25,513 nt of DNA from Candidatus Iainarchaeum sp. (GCA_028711485.1 JAQTSF010000002.1:1-25513); one strand, 5' to 3'; shown: positions 7,880 through 14,855, counted from the stretch's first letter. Program-made: numbers and translations. The notes: a model not told the origin generated them from the sequence alone.

Positions 7880-8464
7880 ATGCGCAAAGGGAAGCTAATT
7901 GCTTTTGAGGGAATTGATGGCTGCGGAAAAGAAACCCAAATTTCCCTTATAAAATCAGAACATCCTGATATACTTATTTTCAAATATCCCTCTAAAAAAA
8001 CCCCTCTTCTTGGGAAATATCTGGCTAAAAAAATAGAATTAAGCGGAAAAAAATTACTTAAACTCTTTTTGAATGATATAAAACGGGACCAAAAAATTAT
8101 AGAGAAAGCACTATATCTAGGGAAGAATATTATTTTGGATAGATATATCTTTTCCACGTTAGCTTATGAGAAACCAGGAATATCCTTCAAAGAAGCAAAA
8201 AGAATTATACGAGAATATGAATTTTTGAAACCAGATATGGTCTTTCTTTTAGATATCTCTCCGGAAATTTCCCAGAAAAGAAAACGCTCACAAAAAAAAC
8301 TTGATCGATACGAATCCAATATTCAATATCTTACAAAAGTGAGAAAAAATTTTCTTTTAATATATAAGGATAAATTTATGTGCAAAAAGTGGATAAAAAT
8401 AGATACAAAAAACTCAATACCCTACGTTAATACTAAAATAGAAAAAATGCTAAAAAATCTATAA
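7880..8464 (+). CDS. Thymidylate kinase-like nucleoside monophosphate kinase
   Basis: The 194-residue P-loop kinase of the Tmk family phosphorylates dTMP to dTDP. It has F-E-G-I-D-G-C-G-K-E-T-Q near the N-terminus, D-R-Y about residue 87, and an Arg/Lys-rich lid-like stretch (R-K-R-S-Q-K-K-L-D-R-Y) late in the protein. The residue after the Walker A lysine is Glu rather than the usual Thr/Ser, followed by Thr; I believe some Tmk subfamilies share this. A TTG start at 7859 is possible. The ATG at 7880 lies about 25 bases after the TTTAAAAATT TATA-like element and fits a leaderless mRNA. dTMP kinase is most likely, but a related nucleotide kinase is not excluded. Confidence 0.78.
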   Translation: MRKGKLIAFEGIDGCGKETQISLIKSEHPDILIFKYPSKKTPLLGKYLAKKIELSGKKLLKLFLNDIKRDQKIIEKALYLGKNIILDRYIFSTLAYEKPGISFKEAKRIIREYEFLKPDMVFLLDISPEISQKRKRSQKKLDRYESNIQYLTKVRKNFLLIYKDKFMCKKWIKIDTKNSIPYVNTKIEKMLKNL

Positions 8465-8523
8465 GTCAATTATCTATCTTTTAGTTCCACCAGAAAAACT
8501 TGAAAAATAACTAAAGCACAAAG

Positions 8524-8536
8524 CTTTTTATAAATA
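8524..8536 (+). promoter_or_regulatory. TATA box of tRNA-Glu gene
   Basis: TTTTTATAAATAT lies 22-34 bases before the first base of the acceptor stem, the usual archaeal position, indicating that the interrupted tRNA gene has a working promoter. Confidence 0.6.
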
Positions 8537-8557
8537 TCCAGCAAAATTAATACTCAA

Positions 8558-8722
8558 GCTCCCGTAGTCTAGCTCGGCCAAATATTTATATTGGGCTAAG
8601 GATGTTGGACTTTCAATCCAGTGACTCGGGTTCTCACTAATTTTCTTTGGAAAATTTGTGGCCTAAAAAAGCTTTTATCAAGCAGTATATATTGATTTAA
8701 GCTGTCATTCCCGACGGGAGCG
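8558..8722 (+). tRNA. tRNA-Glu(UUC), interrupted in both the D loop and the T loop
   Basis: The acceptor 5' strand GCTCCCG (8558-8564) pairs perfectly with CGGGAGC (8715-8721), and the T stem TCGGG (8626-8630) pairs with CCCGA (8710-8714): 12 pairs across a long gap. The anticodon stem TTGGA/TCCAG encloses the loop CTTTCAA, with anticodon TTC at 8612-8614. The D arm GTCT...GGAT (8567-8570, 8600-8603) holds an extra AT-rich stretch of about 17 bases (around 8580-8596). The T loop reads TTC (8631-8633), then about 72 extra bases, then ATT (8707-8709), which restores the TTCNATT loop. Removing both leaves about 76 nucleotides, a normal tRNA. The discriminator is G and CCA is not encoded. The exact splice points, and whether the D-loop insert is removed, are uncertain. 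The last 18 bases overlap a convergent CDS. Confidence 0.8.
8634..8706 (+). other. Putative T-loop intron of tRNA-Glu
   Basis: This segment splits the T loop. It folds into two hairpins. The first has CAC/GTG plus AATTTTC/GAAAATT around a TTTG loop (8635-8660). The second has GCTT, a 2x2 U-U internal loop and ATCAA pairing with TTGAT and AAGC. I could not fit a canonical bulge-helix-bulge at the junctions, so the ends are approximate by one or two bases. Confidence 0.6.
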
Positions 8723-9613
8723 CTTATTCTTATAATTCTTTACCATTTCTCGTATTCCTTTTTCTATTTTCCTTGGTTTAAAATTAAGCTCTTTTTTAGC
8801 TTTTGAACAGTCAAAATCTCTATCGCTGGATAGCACCATAATATGTTCCTGAGTAATTTTGGGTTTTCTTTTTTCCATTTTTGCCCCTATTTCTTCAGCC
8901 TTTGCAAACATCAATGCAAAAGATTCAGGCACCCGTTTTAGAACTGTTTTAACTTTTAATTCAGAAGAAGCCATATCTATTATCTCTCTTTGTTTTTTGC
9001 ATTCTCCAGTAAGAACATAAATTCCTTTACCACGATTAATTGCATTTTTTATTGCATAAGCAACATCCTCAACATGAACAAAAGGTATTTTGTTTTCTCC
9101 ATCTCCTATAAGATACATATTTCCCTTTTCAATCATTTTTAATATCATATAATAATCTTCAAATCCTTTTCCATAAATTGTTCCGATTCTTAGGATTACA
9201 TAGTTTTTATGTTTAGAGATAATTTTCTCTGCAAAATCCTTGCTTTTTGAATAAGGGGTATCCGGATTTATTTTGGTTTTCTCATCTGCTGGCAATTCAG
9301 CAATTCTTTTCCCATAGACAGATATTGAACTTGAAAATATTATTTTCGAATTTTTAGGAAGAGAATTCACAATTCTTTCAGTGAGCTTTACATTGGTTTC
9401 CCATAATTCATTATGATCCAGAAAATTCATAGAACCTGCAAGGTGAACCATTATTTTTGCATTTTTTAATATCTCTTTTAGTTCTTTTTCACTAAAATCA
9501 GTTACTATTTCTTTTTTCGAACCACTTTTTTTTCTAACCAACGGAATAGCTTCAGGGAGGAGTTTAAGGACTTCTTTTCCAAGCCTTCCATTTGCTCCTG
9601 TAATATAAATCAT
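8705..9613 (-). CDS. NAD-dependent epimerase/dehydratase (extended SDR family)
   Basis: The 302-residue Rossmann-fold protein has the extended-SDR cofactor motif T-G-A-N-G-R-L-G at residues 5-12, H-L-A-G near 57-60, S-S-S-I-S-V-Y-G near 95-102, and the catalytic Y-S-K-S-K (YxxxK) about 130. I-L-R-I-G-T-I-Y-G follows and then V-H-V-E-D-V-A, typical of nucleotide-sugar epimerases. The substrate cannot be assigned; sugar-nucleotide or lipid precursor modification is plausible. The ATG is probably leaderless. The C-terminus, basic and ending R-S-R-R-E, is encoded by DNA that is also the 3' end of tRNA-Glu on the other strand, which limits how both can evolve. Confidence 0.85.
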   Translation of the reverse strand: MIYITGANGRLGKEVLKLLPEAIPLVRKKSGSKKEIVTDFSEKELKEILKNAKIMVHLAGSMNFLDHNELWETNVKLTERIVNSLPKNSKIIFSSSISVYGKRIAELPADEKTKINPDTPYSKSKDFAEKIISKHKNYVILRIGTIYGKGFEDYYMILKMIEKGNMYLIGDGENKIPFVHVEDVAYAIKNAINRGKGIYVLTGECKKQREIIDMASSELKVKTVLKRVPESFALMFAKAEEIGAKMEKRKPKITQEHIMVLSSDRDFDCSKAKKELNFKPRKIEKGIREMVKNYKNKRSRRE

Positions 9614-9710
9614 AGTATTAGTTCAGAATCAATATTATTATTTCTTTTGTTCTTTAGAAAGAGTATATATCTATTAGATTGGTATTCTTATGGGTAAAGT
9701 TTTTGCACTT

Positions 9711-11024
9711 TTATCCTAATATATTCCCTATAATTCTATCAGGTTCAAATTTTGATATATCCTCATATCCTTGTCCATTAGTTAAGTATAATATCGGTAG
9801 ACCTGTAGTTTTTGCAATAGATATTATTGTTCCCCCCTTAGGATCACAATCTATTTTCGTTAGTATTACTCCATTAAGCCCTATTTCATCATTAAAGCTG
9901 CTTACTTGTGATACCACTGCATTTCCTCCAATGCTTTCCCCTATATAAATTTTCAAATCAGGTTTTATTACTCTTTCTGTTTTTTTAAGTTCATCTATAA
10001 GATCCTTATTAGTATCCTGCCTTCCTGCAGTATCTATAAGCACGGCATCTATTCCATGTGCTTTTGCATAATTTACAGCATCATACACCACGGCAGTTGG
10101 ATCGCTTCCATAAGGTCGTTTTATAGTTTTTATATTGAGTTTTTTTGCATGGTTGTCAAGCTGTTCTATTGCGGCAGCTCTGAATGTATCCGCAGCGGCA
10201 AAAACTACTTTCATATTACTCTTTTGAAGCATATATGCTATTTTTGCAAGAGTTGTTGTTTTTCCTGCTCCATTTATTCCAAGAAACATTATTTTTGCAG
10301 GTTTTTCACATTTTTTTACAAATTCAACTATATCTATTCCTTGTTGAGAAGTTATTTCTAGCAATATTTCTTTCATTTCTTTTTGAATTTCAATATGAAG
10401 TTCTTTTTTCTTTATTTTTTTACCAATCAATCTATTTTCAAGATTTTCTTTTATTTCTCCTGCAACTTCTAGCGCAACATCTCCTTCCAAAAGCCCCATT
10501 TCAAATTCTTCTAATAATTCTTCAATATCCCCTTTTTTTATTTCAATTTGTCCGGTAACCGTGCTTTTTATTTGTTCAATTACTCCTATTTTTACCTTTA
10601 CTTCTTTTTTTTCTTTAATCTCTTCTTTTGGTTCCCCAGAAATAATTTGTCTAATTTGACCAAAAATACCCTTTTTTTCTTGTGTTATCTCTTTTTTAAT
10701 TTCCGGAATTGTTTCTTCTATTATTTCCTCTTTAGTTTCAGGAATTTTTTCATCTTTAATATCATAGATTTTCTCTTCTTCAATTTCAGAATCAGGAATT
10801 TTCTCTCTCTCAACAACTATTTCTTTTTTAATTTTTTGAACTTTTTTTTTAGGTTTTTTAGAAACAGTTATTTTTTTAGGTTCTTTTCTCTCTTTAATCT
10901 CTTCCTCTTTAGGTTCAACAATTTTTTCCTCAACAATCTGTTCTGGTTCTTCTTTTTTCTCCTTTCCTTTACTAGTAACCTTACCTATAAATTCATTTAT
11001 TTTTTTCTTTAAAATATCAAACAT
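9711..11024 (-). CDS. ftsY: Signal recognition particle receptor FtsY
   Basis: The 437-residue SRP receptor GTPase docks ribosome-SRP complexes at the membrane. Residues 1 to about 140 are a Lys/Glu/Ile-rich low-complexity A domain, presumably for membrane association. The N domain spans about 145-235. The G domain follows with G-I-N-G-A-G-K-T-T-T starting at 249, D-T-F-R-A-A-A, D-T-A-G-R-Q, and T-K-I-D-C-D-P-K-G-G. All GTPase motifs are intact. It is last in the translation operon, three bases after pfdA, the conserved archaeal order. The A domain is on the long side for archaea. Confidence 0.97.
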   Translation of the reverse strand: MFDILKKKINEFIGKVTSKGKEKKEEPEQIVEEKIVEPKEEEIKERKEPKKITVSKKPKKKVQKIKKEIVVEREKIPDSEIEEEKIYDIKDEKIPETKEEIIEETIPEIKKEITQEKKGIFGQIRQIISGEPKEEIKEKKEVKVKIGVIEQIKSTVTGQIEIKKGDIEELLEEFEMGLLEGDVALEVAGEIKENLENRLIGKKIKKKELHIEIQKEMKEILLEITSQQGIDIVEFVKKCEKPAKIMFLGINGAGKTTTLAKIAYMLQKSNMKVVFAAADTFRAAAIEQLDNHAKKLNIKTIKRPYGSDPTAVVYDAVNYAKAHGIDAVLIDTAGRQDTNKDLIDELKKTERVIKPDLKIYIGESIGGNAVVSQVSSFNDEIGLNGVILTKIDCDPKGGTIISIAKTTGLPILYLTNGQGYEDISKFEPDRIIGNILG

Positions 11025-11027
11025 TTA

Positions 11028-11414
11028 TTACTCCCTTATCCTTCTTTCTAAATCATTTATCATATTAACCATTCTTTCATATTCATTTTGGAGTTTTTCT
11101 ATGACCTTTTTTGTGGATTCAGCTCTTTTTTCCATCTCAGTTTTTGCCATTTCTCTATCCATTTTAAGTACATAGCCTCCTCCAATCGGGACCAAAACTC
11201 TTTCAGAAGATAATTTTGTTTCTATGAATGCGTTTCCTCCAATCGGAACCAATGAATCTGTTTTTTTCATAGAATCAATTGTCTTAACCGCGTTTGTAAT
11301 ATCTAACATAGTAAGTGTGATTCTTTCCATTTCTTTTTTAACTGCTCCAAGCTGTTGTTTATAAAAATAACTTTCATAAGCCATTCTTTGTTTTTCTTCA
11401 TCCATTTTCTCCAT
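11028..11414 (-). CDS. pfdA: Prefoldin alpha subunit
   Basis: The 128-residue protein has two long coiled-coil helices, about 1-45 and 88-128, joined by a beta-hairpin region with two repeats, each reading V-P-I-G-G (V-P-I-G-G-N-A-F and V-P-I-G-G-G-Y-V), as in archaeal prefoldin alpha. It forms an alpha2-beta4 jellyfish-shaped holdase that hands unfolded proteins to the thermosome. The GGTGAATTAATG start overlaps the L18a stop by one base (TAATG). Its position between L18a and ftsY is the standard archaeal arrangement. Confidence 0.95.
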   Translation of the reverse strand: MEKMDEEKQRMAYESYFYKQQLGAVKKEMERITLTMLDITNAVKTIDSMKKTDSLVPIGGNAFIETKLSSERVLVPIGGGYVLKMDREMAKTEMEKRAESTKKVIEKLQNEYERMVNMINDLERRIRE

Positions 11415-11590
11415 TAATTCACCTTTTCTACGCTATCAATCATTACTCTTGTTCTCTTGAGCTTATTTTGTGATCCGAAAAGTGCATATACCTGTTCCCT
11501 TGCTTCTTTTTCGCTTTTTGCATCTATTTCTTTTACAAACTTTCTTTCCTTTCCAATATTTATTCTTCCTTTAATAGTAAATTTTACCAT
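11414..11590 (-). CDS. rplX: Ribosomal protein L18a/LX (eL20)
   Basis: This 58-residue gene reads MVKFTIKGRINIG at the start and ends MIDSVEKVN. The pattern M-x-x-F-x-I-x-G-R, then K-F-x-K-E-I-x-A-K-S-E-K-E-A-R-E, then S-Q-N-K-L-K-R-T-R-V is that of the archaeal large-subunit protein LX/L18Ae. The start is marked by AAGGTGATTGTATG. The stop TAA shares its last A with the pfdA ATG. Position between eIF6 and prefoldin alpha is conserved in archaea and supports the assignment. Confidence 0.93.
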   Translation of the reverse strand: MVKFTIKGRINIGKERKFVKEIDAKSEKEAREQVYALFGSQNKLKRTRVMIDSVEKVN

Positions 11591-11599
11591 ACAATCACC

Positions 11600-12262
11600 T
11601 TATAAATATCCTAAAGATTCTTCAACTCTTCCCATCTCATAAGAGGTTGACATATTACCAACTACATAACCATTATCATTAGCCACAACTCCTATGGAAA
11701 CAAATCCAGTACCCATATTAATCGTACCTTTCATTCCCTTAACCTTAAATATTTCCCCCATTTTTTCCATTTCTTCCTCACTAATCTTAAAGTTTGCAAT
11801 GAATCCTTTATTATTCGCTATTACATTACTTCCAACTGTGAAATACCCTGAAATCTCCATTTCATGTAATTCAATTTGAAGAACTTCTTCTATTACTTTC
11901 CTATCTTTTTTATCTATTCTTGGATTGATTATCCCGCCCTTATCATTAACCACTATGTTGCTTCCATTAGAATTGTGTATACTTTTATTTACGTACACGT
12001 TCAATCCTGTTTCTTTTTTTATTTTTTCTATTTCCTCAGGAAATGCTATATTCGGAAGTATTATACCATTGGAGTTCATAGCTATGTACGAACCCAATAT
12101 GTCTGTTCCGCCCATGCTTGTTTTTATGCATCTTGTTTTTAGGTTTTCCTCAAAAGCATCAGTAAACTTATTTGTTGAATCAATCGGAACTAAAGTAAAT
12201 TCATTGTTCGCTCTAACAAACATTCCAATCCAATCATTTCCGTGATAAGATGTTTTTTTCAT
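11600..12262 (-). CDS. eif6: Translation initiation factor aIF6
   Basis: The 220-residue anti-association factor binds the large ribosomal subunit (L14/L24e surface) and blocks premature joining of subunits. The sequence shows the five-fold repeated alpha/beta units of the family. Recurring signatures include I-G-M-F-V-R-A-N near the start, then G-S-Y-I-A-M-N-S-N-G-I-I-L-P, V-V-N-D-K-G-G-I-I-N-P, V-I-A-N-N-K-G-F-I-A and V-V-A-N-D-N-G-Y-V-V-G. Length is normal. The start lies two bases after the L31e stop. Confidence 0.96.
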   Translation of the reverse strand: MKKTSYHGNDWIGMFVRANNEFTLVPIDSTNKFTDAFEENLKTRCIKTSMGGTDILGSYIAMNSNGIILPNIAFPEEIEKIKKETGLNVYVNKSIHNSNGSNIVVNDKGGIINPRIDKKDRKVIEEVLQIELHEMEISGYFTVGSNVIANNKGFIANFKISEEEMEKMGEIFKVKGMKGTINMGTGFVSIGVVANDNGYVVGNMSTSYEMGRVEESLGYL

Positions 12263-12264
12263 TT

Positions 12265-12687
12265 CTATTTTTCCTCTTTTTTCTTTTCAGTTTTTTTCTT
12301 ATCTTCTTTTGCTTTCTTCGGTTTTTCAGAAATCTTTTCTTCTTTACTCTCAATTTCCTCTTCTTTCTTATTCACTTTTTCAGTTGCTTTCTCTTCTTTT
12401 GCAGGTTTTTCCTCAATTTTTTTCTCTTCTATTTTTTCATCAGGAAGATAAATATAAGCAATTCCATCCTTTTTAACGATTTTTACTTTTATTTTTCTTG
12501 GTGGTTTTTGTATGCTTCTTGACCATATTTCTTCATTTGTTTTCATGCTTAGGACGACATACTCTGATTTTGAATGTCTTAATACAAATTCCTTCAGAAT
12601 CTTAACTGCCTTTATTGCCCTCCTGTTTTTTTTGTAATCATACGCTTTCCCTATTGGAACGATATATAATCCTTCATTATCTTTCAT
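12265..12687 (-). CDS. rpl31e: Ribosomal protein L31e with long charged C-terminal tail
   Basis: Residues 1 to about 83 form the L31e domain: Y-I-V-P-I-G-K-A-Y, then R-R-A-I-K-A-V-K-I-L-K-E-F, I-W-S-R-S-I-Q-K-P-P-R-K-I-K-V and Y-L-P-D. It is a large-subunit protein near the tunnel exit. From about residue 84 to 140 a Lys/Glu-only low-complexity extension follows; most archaeal L31e proteins stop at around 80-100 residues. The start GGTGAGAATATG overlaps the L39e TAG stop, indicating coupled translation. Confidence 0.95.
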   Translation of the reverse strand: MKDNEGLYIVPIGKAYDYKKNRRAIKAVKILKEFVLRHSKSEYVVLSMKTNEEIWSRSIQKPPRKIKVKIVKKDGIAYIYLPDEKIEEKKIEEKPAKEEKATEKVNKKEEEIESKEEKISEKPKKAKEDKKKTEKKKEEK

Positions 12688-12695
12688 ATTCTCAC

Positions 12696-12860
12696 CTATT
12701 CTTTATCTCTTGCCTTTATTTTTTCGGTTCTCCATACCCTAGTTTTTGTATTTGCTTGAACCTTTCTCTTGCTTCTTATAGTTACAAAAGTAGGAACTCT
12801 TCTATTCTGTCTTGTTTTTTTTCCAAGTCTCATTTTCTTTTTTAGATCTTTTTTGACCAT
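12696..12860 (-). CDS. rpl39e: Ribosomal protein L39e
   Basis: This 54-residue basic protein lines the ribosomal exit tunnel. It begins MVKKDLKKKMRLGKKT and contains Q-N-R-R-V-P-T-F-V, then K-R-K-V-Q-A-N-T-K-T-R-V-W-R, matching the L39e core Q-N-R-R-V-P-x-W-V...R-x-H-W-R. GGTGAAAGT precedes the ATG and overlaps the PDCD5 stop TAG. Gene order PDCD5-L39e-L31e-eIF6 is the conserved archaeal arrangement. It is slightly longer at both ends than the usual 50 or so residues. Confidence 0.94.
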   Translation of the reverse strand: MVKKDLKKKMRLGKKTRQNRRVPTFVTIRSKRKVQANTKTRVWRTEKIKARDKE

Positions 12861-12868
12861 ACTTTCAC

Positions 12869-13135
12869 CTATCTTCTTACGATCGAAAATTTTTGCTCTC
12901 TCACCGGTTCTTTGAGAGAATTTAAAATCATTATTATTTCTTTTTCACCTAATATTTTTCCAGTTCTTTGATGAAATGCAATTACTTTTTGAGAAGCTGC
13001 TGCAAAAAGTTTTTGATTAACTAAAAGCACATTCATCATTCTATCATATGCCTTTTCGTCAAGTGTTATTCTTAACGCAGTTTTCATTCGAGCAAGTATT
13101 TTTTGTTCTTCAACACTCTGCTCCTCTTCTCCCAT
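12869..13135 (-). CDS. PDCD5-family DNA-binding protein
   Basis: The 88-residue protein belongs to the PDCD5/TFAR19 family (in archaea often annotated as DNA-binding protein). A charged N-terminal region precedes a helical bundle with A-R-M-K-T-A-L-R-I-T-L-D-E-K-A-Y-D-R, then L-L-V-N-Q-K-L-F-A-A-A and the family's terminal I-V-R-R. The typical family length is about 110 residues, so the N-terminus is short. An in-frame ATG at 13168 would overlap S19e by 28 bases. The ATG at 13135 follows AAGTGAG and gives MGEEEQS, a normal PDCD5 beginning. The molecular role in archaea is unsettled; the position next to S19e and L39e suggests a link to translation. Confidence 0.9.
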   Translation of the reverse strand: MGEEEQSVEEQKILARMKTALRITLDEKAYDRMMNVLLVNQKLFAAASQKVIAFHQRTGKILGEKEIIMILNSLKEPVREQKFSIVRR

Positions 13136-13140
13136 AAAAC

Positions 13141-13554
13141 TCACTTTTTTTCTATTTCCTTTGCGCATTGATCTAAAAGTTTCTTTCCTTTTGCGGTTAA
13201 TTCTCTACCTTTCTTCTTCTTTTCAACAAGTCCTGCTTTTTCAAGGGATTGCATTGCTTTTCTTATCAAAGATCCTCCTGCCTTTACGTGTTTTTCAGGT
13301 TTGACTCCCCTACTTTTTCTTCCACCATAATGCCTTCGTAGTCTATTTGTTCCAACGTTTCCCCTAGCATACGTGTGTCTTAGGACAGATGCGCACCTTA
13401 TATACCAGAAGTTTTTTTGTGTTGGTGGTCTTTCTTTATGCGCACCGCTCTTTACGAAATTTGAGAATTCTGGTTTCTCAATCTGCATTTCCTCTAACTT
13501 TTTCGCTACATTTTCTATTAATCTATTTGCGTCAACATCCAAACAGCTAACCAT
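13141..13554 (-). CDS. rps19e: Ribosomal protein S19e
   Basis: The 137-residue small-subunit protein has family motifs F-V-K-S-G-A-H-K-E-R-P-P, W-Y-I-R-C-A-S-V-L-R, the R-L-R-R-H-Y-G-G-R-K-S-R-G stretch and a winged-helix C-terminal half A-M-Q-S-L-E-K-A-G-L-V-E. Length matches archaeal S19e. The start is GGTGAATTAATG. It is the first gene of the S19e-to-ftsY operon, whose TATA box (AATTTATAAAGG on the minus strand) lies near 13601-13612. Confidence 0.96.
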   Translation of the reverse strand: MVSCLDVDANRLIENVAKKLEEMQIEKPEFSNFVKSGAHKERPPTQKNFWYIRCASVLRHTYARGNVGTNRLRRHYGGRKSRGVKPEKHVKAGGSLIRKAMQSLEKAGLVEKKKKGRELTAKGKKLLDQCAKEIEKK

Positions 13555-13816
13555 TAATTCACCTTTTATTTATTTTATATAATAGGAGTATTATTGTATA
13601 TGGAAACCTTTATAAATTATCTAACCAAACCGTGGATTGGAGTATTACCCCAGTTTAAGGATCATCTGTCTATACCCTCAGAATTACCTTTAAAGTTCAA
13701 AGTCCTCTAATTTGTTGTTTAAAGATTCATCAATTATCAAAATTCAGGGCCAAATGGGAATAAATTAAAATTAAAATTTTTGAAAAACCTTTATAAACTT
13801 TAAGTTTGTTTATCCT
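13555..13816. promoter_or_regulatory. Divergent intergenic region with symmetric TATA elements
   Basis: The palindromic TTTATAAA at 13606-13613 can serve as TATA box for the minus-strand S19e operon. On plus it has the form AAACCTTTATAAA, identical to the promoter at 13787-13797, which is about 20 bases before the leaderless ATG at 13817. The 170 or so bases between hold no convincing ORF. A plus-strand transcript from about 13635 to the T-rich stretch near 13712-13722 is possible but not recognised. Confidence 0.45.
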
Positions 13817-14854
13817 ATGGCGATCTATATGGCATTACCAGCTCCTCAACAAAGGGCTTTTAATTCAGGGTCTGTTAGCCCAAGACCAGAAATAAAAAGA
13901 ACTTCTGTTAAAACCGAAGGTCCTGTTCTTACACGAGAAGAAAGAGAAAGATTTCTATCTGCGGTTGCTCAATACCACAGAACAAAAGATGGATCAGAAG
14001 ATCGAATTTTAGCAATACGCGAATCATTTAATTTACTTGCTAGAGGCTATAGAAATATGCGAAGTCAACATGGACTTACATCTGATGATGAGATGTTTCT
14101 AGATTCTGTTAAAAGGATGATGTCTGATATGCTTAGACAAGTAGTTACTTGTTGCGGTGAATCAGATTATTCTTTGAGACAACTTGCATTCGATACGCTC
14201 AAAACACTCAATGCAAATGTAACTCCACAGTATGTTTATCTTGCAAAAGAGTCAAAAGAAAAGGATATTCGAGAAGAAGCAATACAGGCATTGGTGGATC
14301 AAAGGACAAGAGATATAGCAAAAGCAGGTTCCCCAAATGCAAGAGTAAAAGTTCCCTGGTCTACAAGGCCAATGTCCATATCTGCATATTATGATTCTTT
14401 ACTTGTTGATATCGCAACTAAAGGAAGCTTTGCAGATTCAAGGGACAAAGTATTAACTATTTTTGCAGAAAATGCAAAACAAGATGGAGATACTTCTTTT
14501 ATACGGGTGATTTCAGAAAAAAGTATGTTTACGGATACCAGAACACGGGCACTTCAGCTTGCTAAACAAATAGAACAAGAATCTGTTGATGCTGATGCTG
14601 TTGCAGTGCAATGGATGCAAAAACTGTTCCCAAATTCTCAGGATCCAGTTGTTGCTCCAAAACCAAAATTGCCTGATGTTCAAGTTCCTCCATATACTTC
14701 TGAGGAAATCGGAAGAATAATTGAAATTGATCCTCATAGGAGAAAACCCGGAGTCGAACTTCCACCTCCAAATCCACCTTCTCAGGTTTATTTTGAGCGT
14801 GTTGCAGTTCCTCCTAAAAAAACAGGTGGAGTCCAGCCTCCTGCGTATGGCTGA
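13817..14854 (+). CDS. Unrecognised helical protein with Pro-rich tail
   Basis: The 345-residue protein has no signal peptide or transmembrane segment. Residues 1-40 are low-complexity with Pro/Ser. Residues about 45-265 are predicted alpha-helical, with HEAT-like alternation: L-R-Q-L-A-F-D-T-L-K-T-L-N-A, I-R-E-E-A-I-Q-A-L, S-R-D-K-V-L-T-I-F-A, T-R-A-L-Q-L-A-K-Q. Residues from about 275 to the end are Pro-rich, with K-P-K-L-P-D-V-Q-V-P-P and a P-P-P-N-P-P run. Two adjacent Cys lie near residue 115. The ATG is leaderless, about 20 bases after TTTATAAAC. A protein-interaction scaffold is a guess only. It converges on the membrane HTH gene with a one-base gap. Confidence 0.75.
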   Translation: MAIYMALPAPQQRAFNSGSVSPRPEIKRTSVKTEGPVLTREERERFLSAVAQYHRTKDGSEDRILAIRESFNLLARGYRNMRSQHGLTSDDEMFLDSVKRMMSDMLRQVVTCCGESDYSLRQLAFDTLKTLNANVTPQYVYLAKESKEKDIREEAIQALVDQRTRDIAKAGSPNARVKVPWSTRPMSISAYYDSLLVDIATKGSFADSRDKVLTIFAENAKQDGDTSFIRVISEKSMFTDTRTRALQLAKQIEQESVDADAVAVQWMQKLFPNSQDPVVAPKPKLPDVQVPPYTSEEIGRIIEIDPHRRKPGVELPPPNPPSQVYFERVAVPPKKTGGVQPPAYG

Positions 14855-14855
14855 T

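Noticed and set aside
8580..8596. Canonical bulge-helix-bulge for the D-loop insert
   Set aside because: CCAA/TTGG can pair, but no 3-base bulges flanking a 4-bp helix could be laid out, so an oversized D loop is not excluded.
10184..11012. Long Phe-rich plus-strand reading frames
   Set aside because: They are antisense shadows of the Lys/Glu-rich ftsY sequence; the low-complexity Phe/Leu composition and missing start signals do not support genes.
13680..13740. C/D-box small RNA on the minus strand (TTGATGA ... CTGA)
   Set aside because: Box C and D are about 45 bases apart without clear C' and D' boxes, and the flanks do not form a terminal stem.
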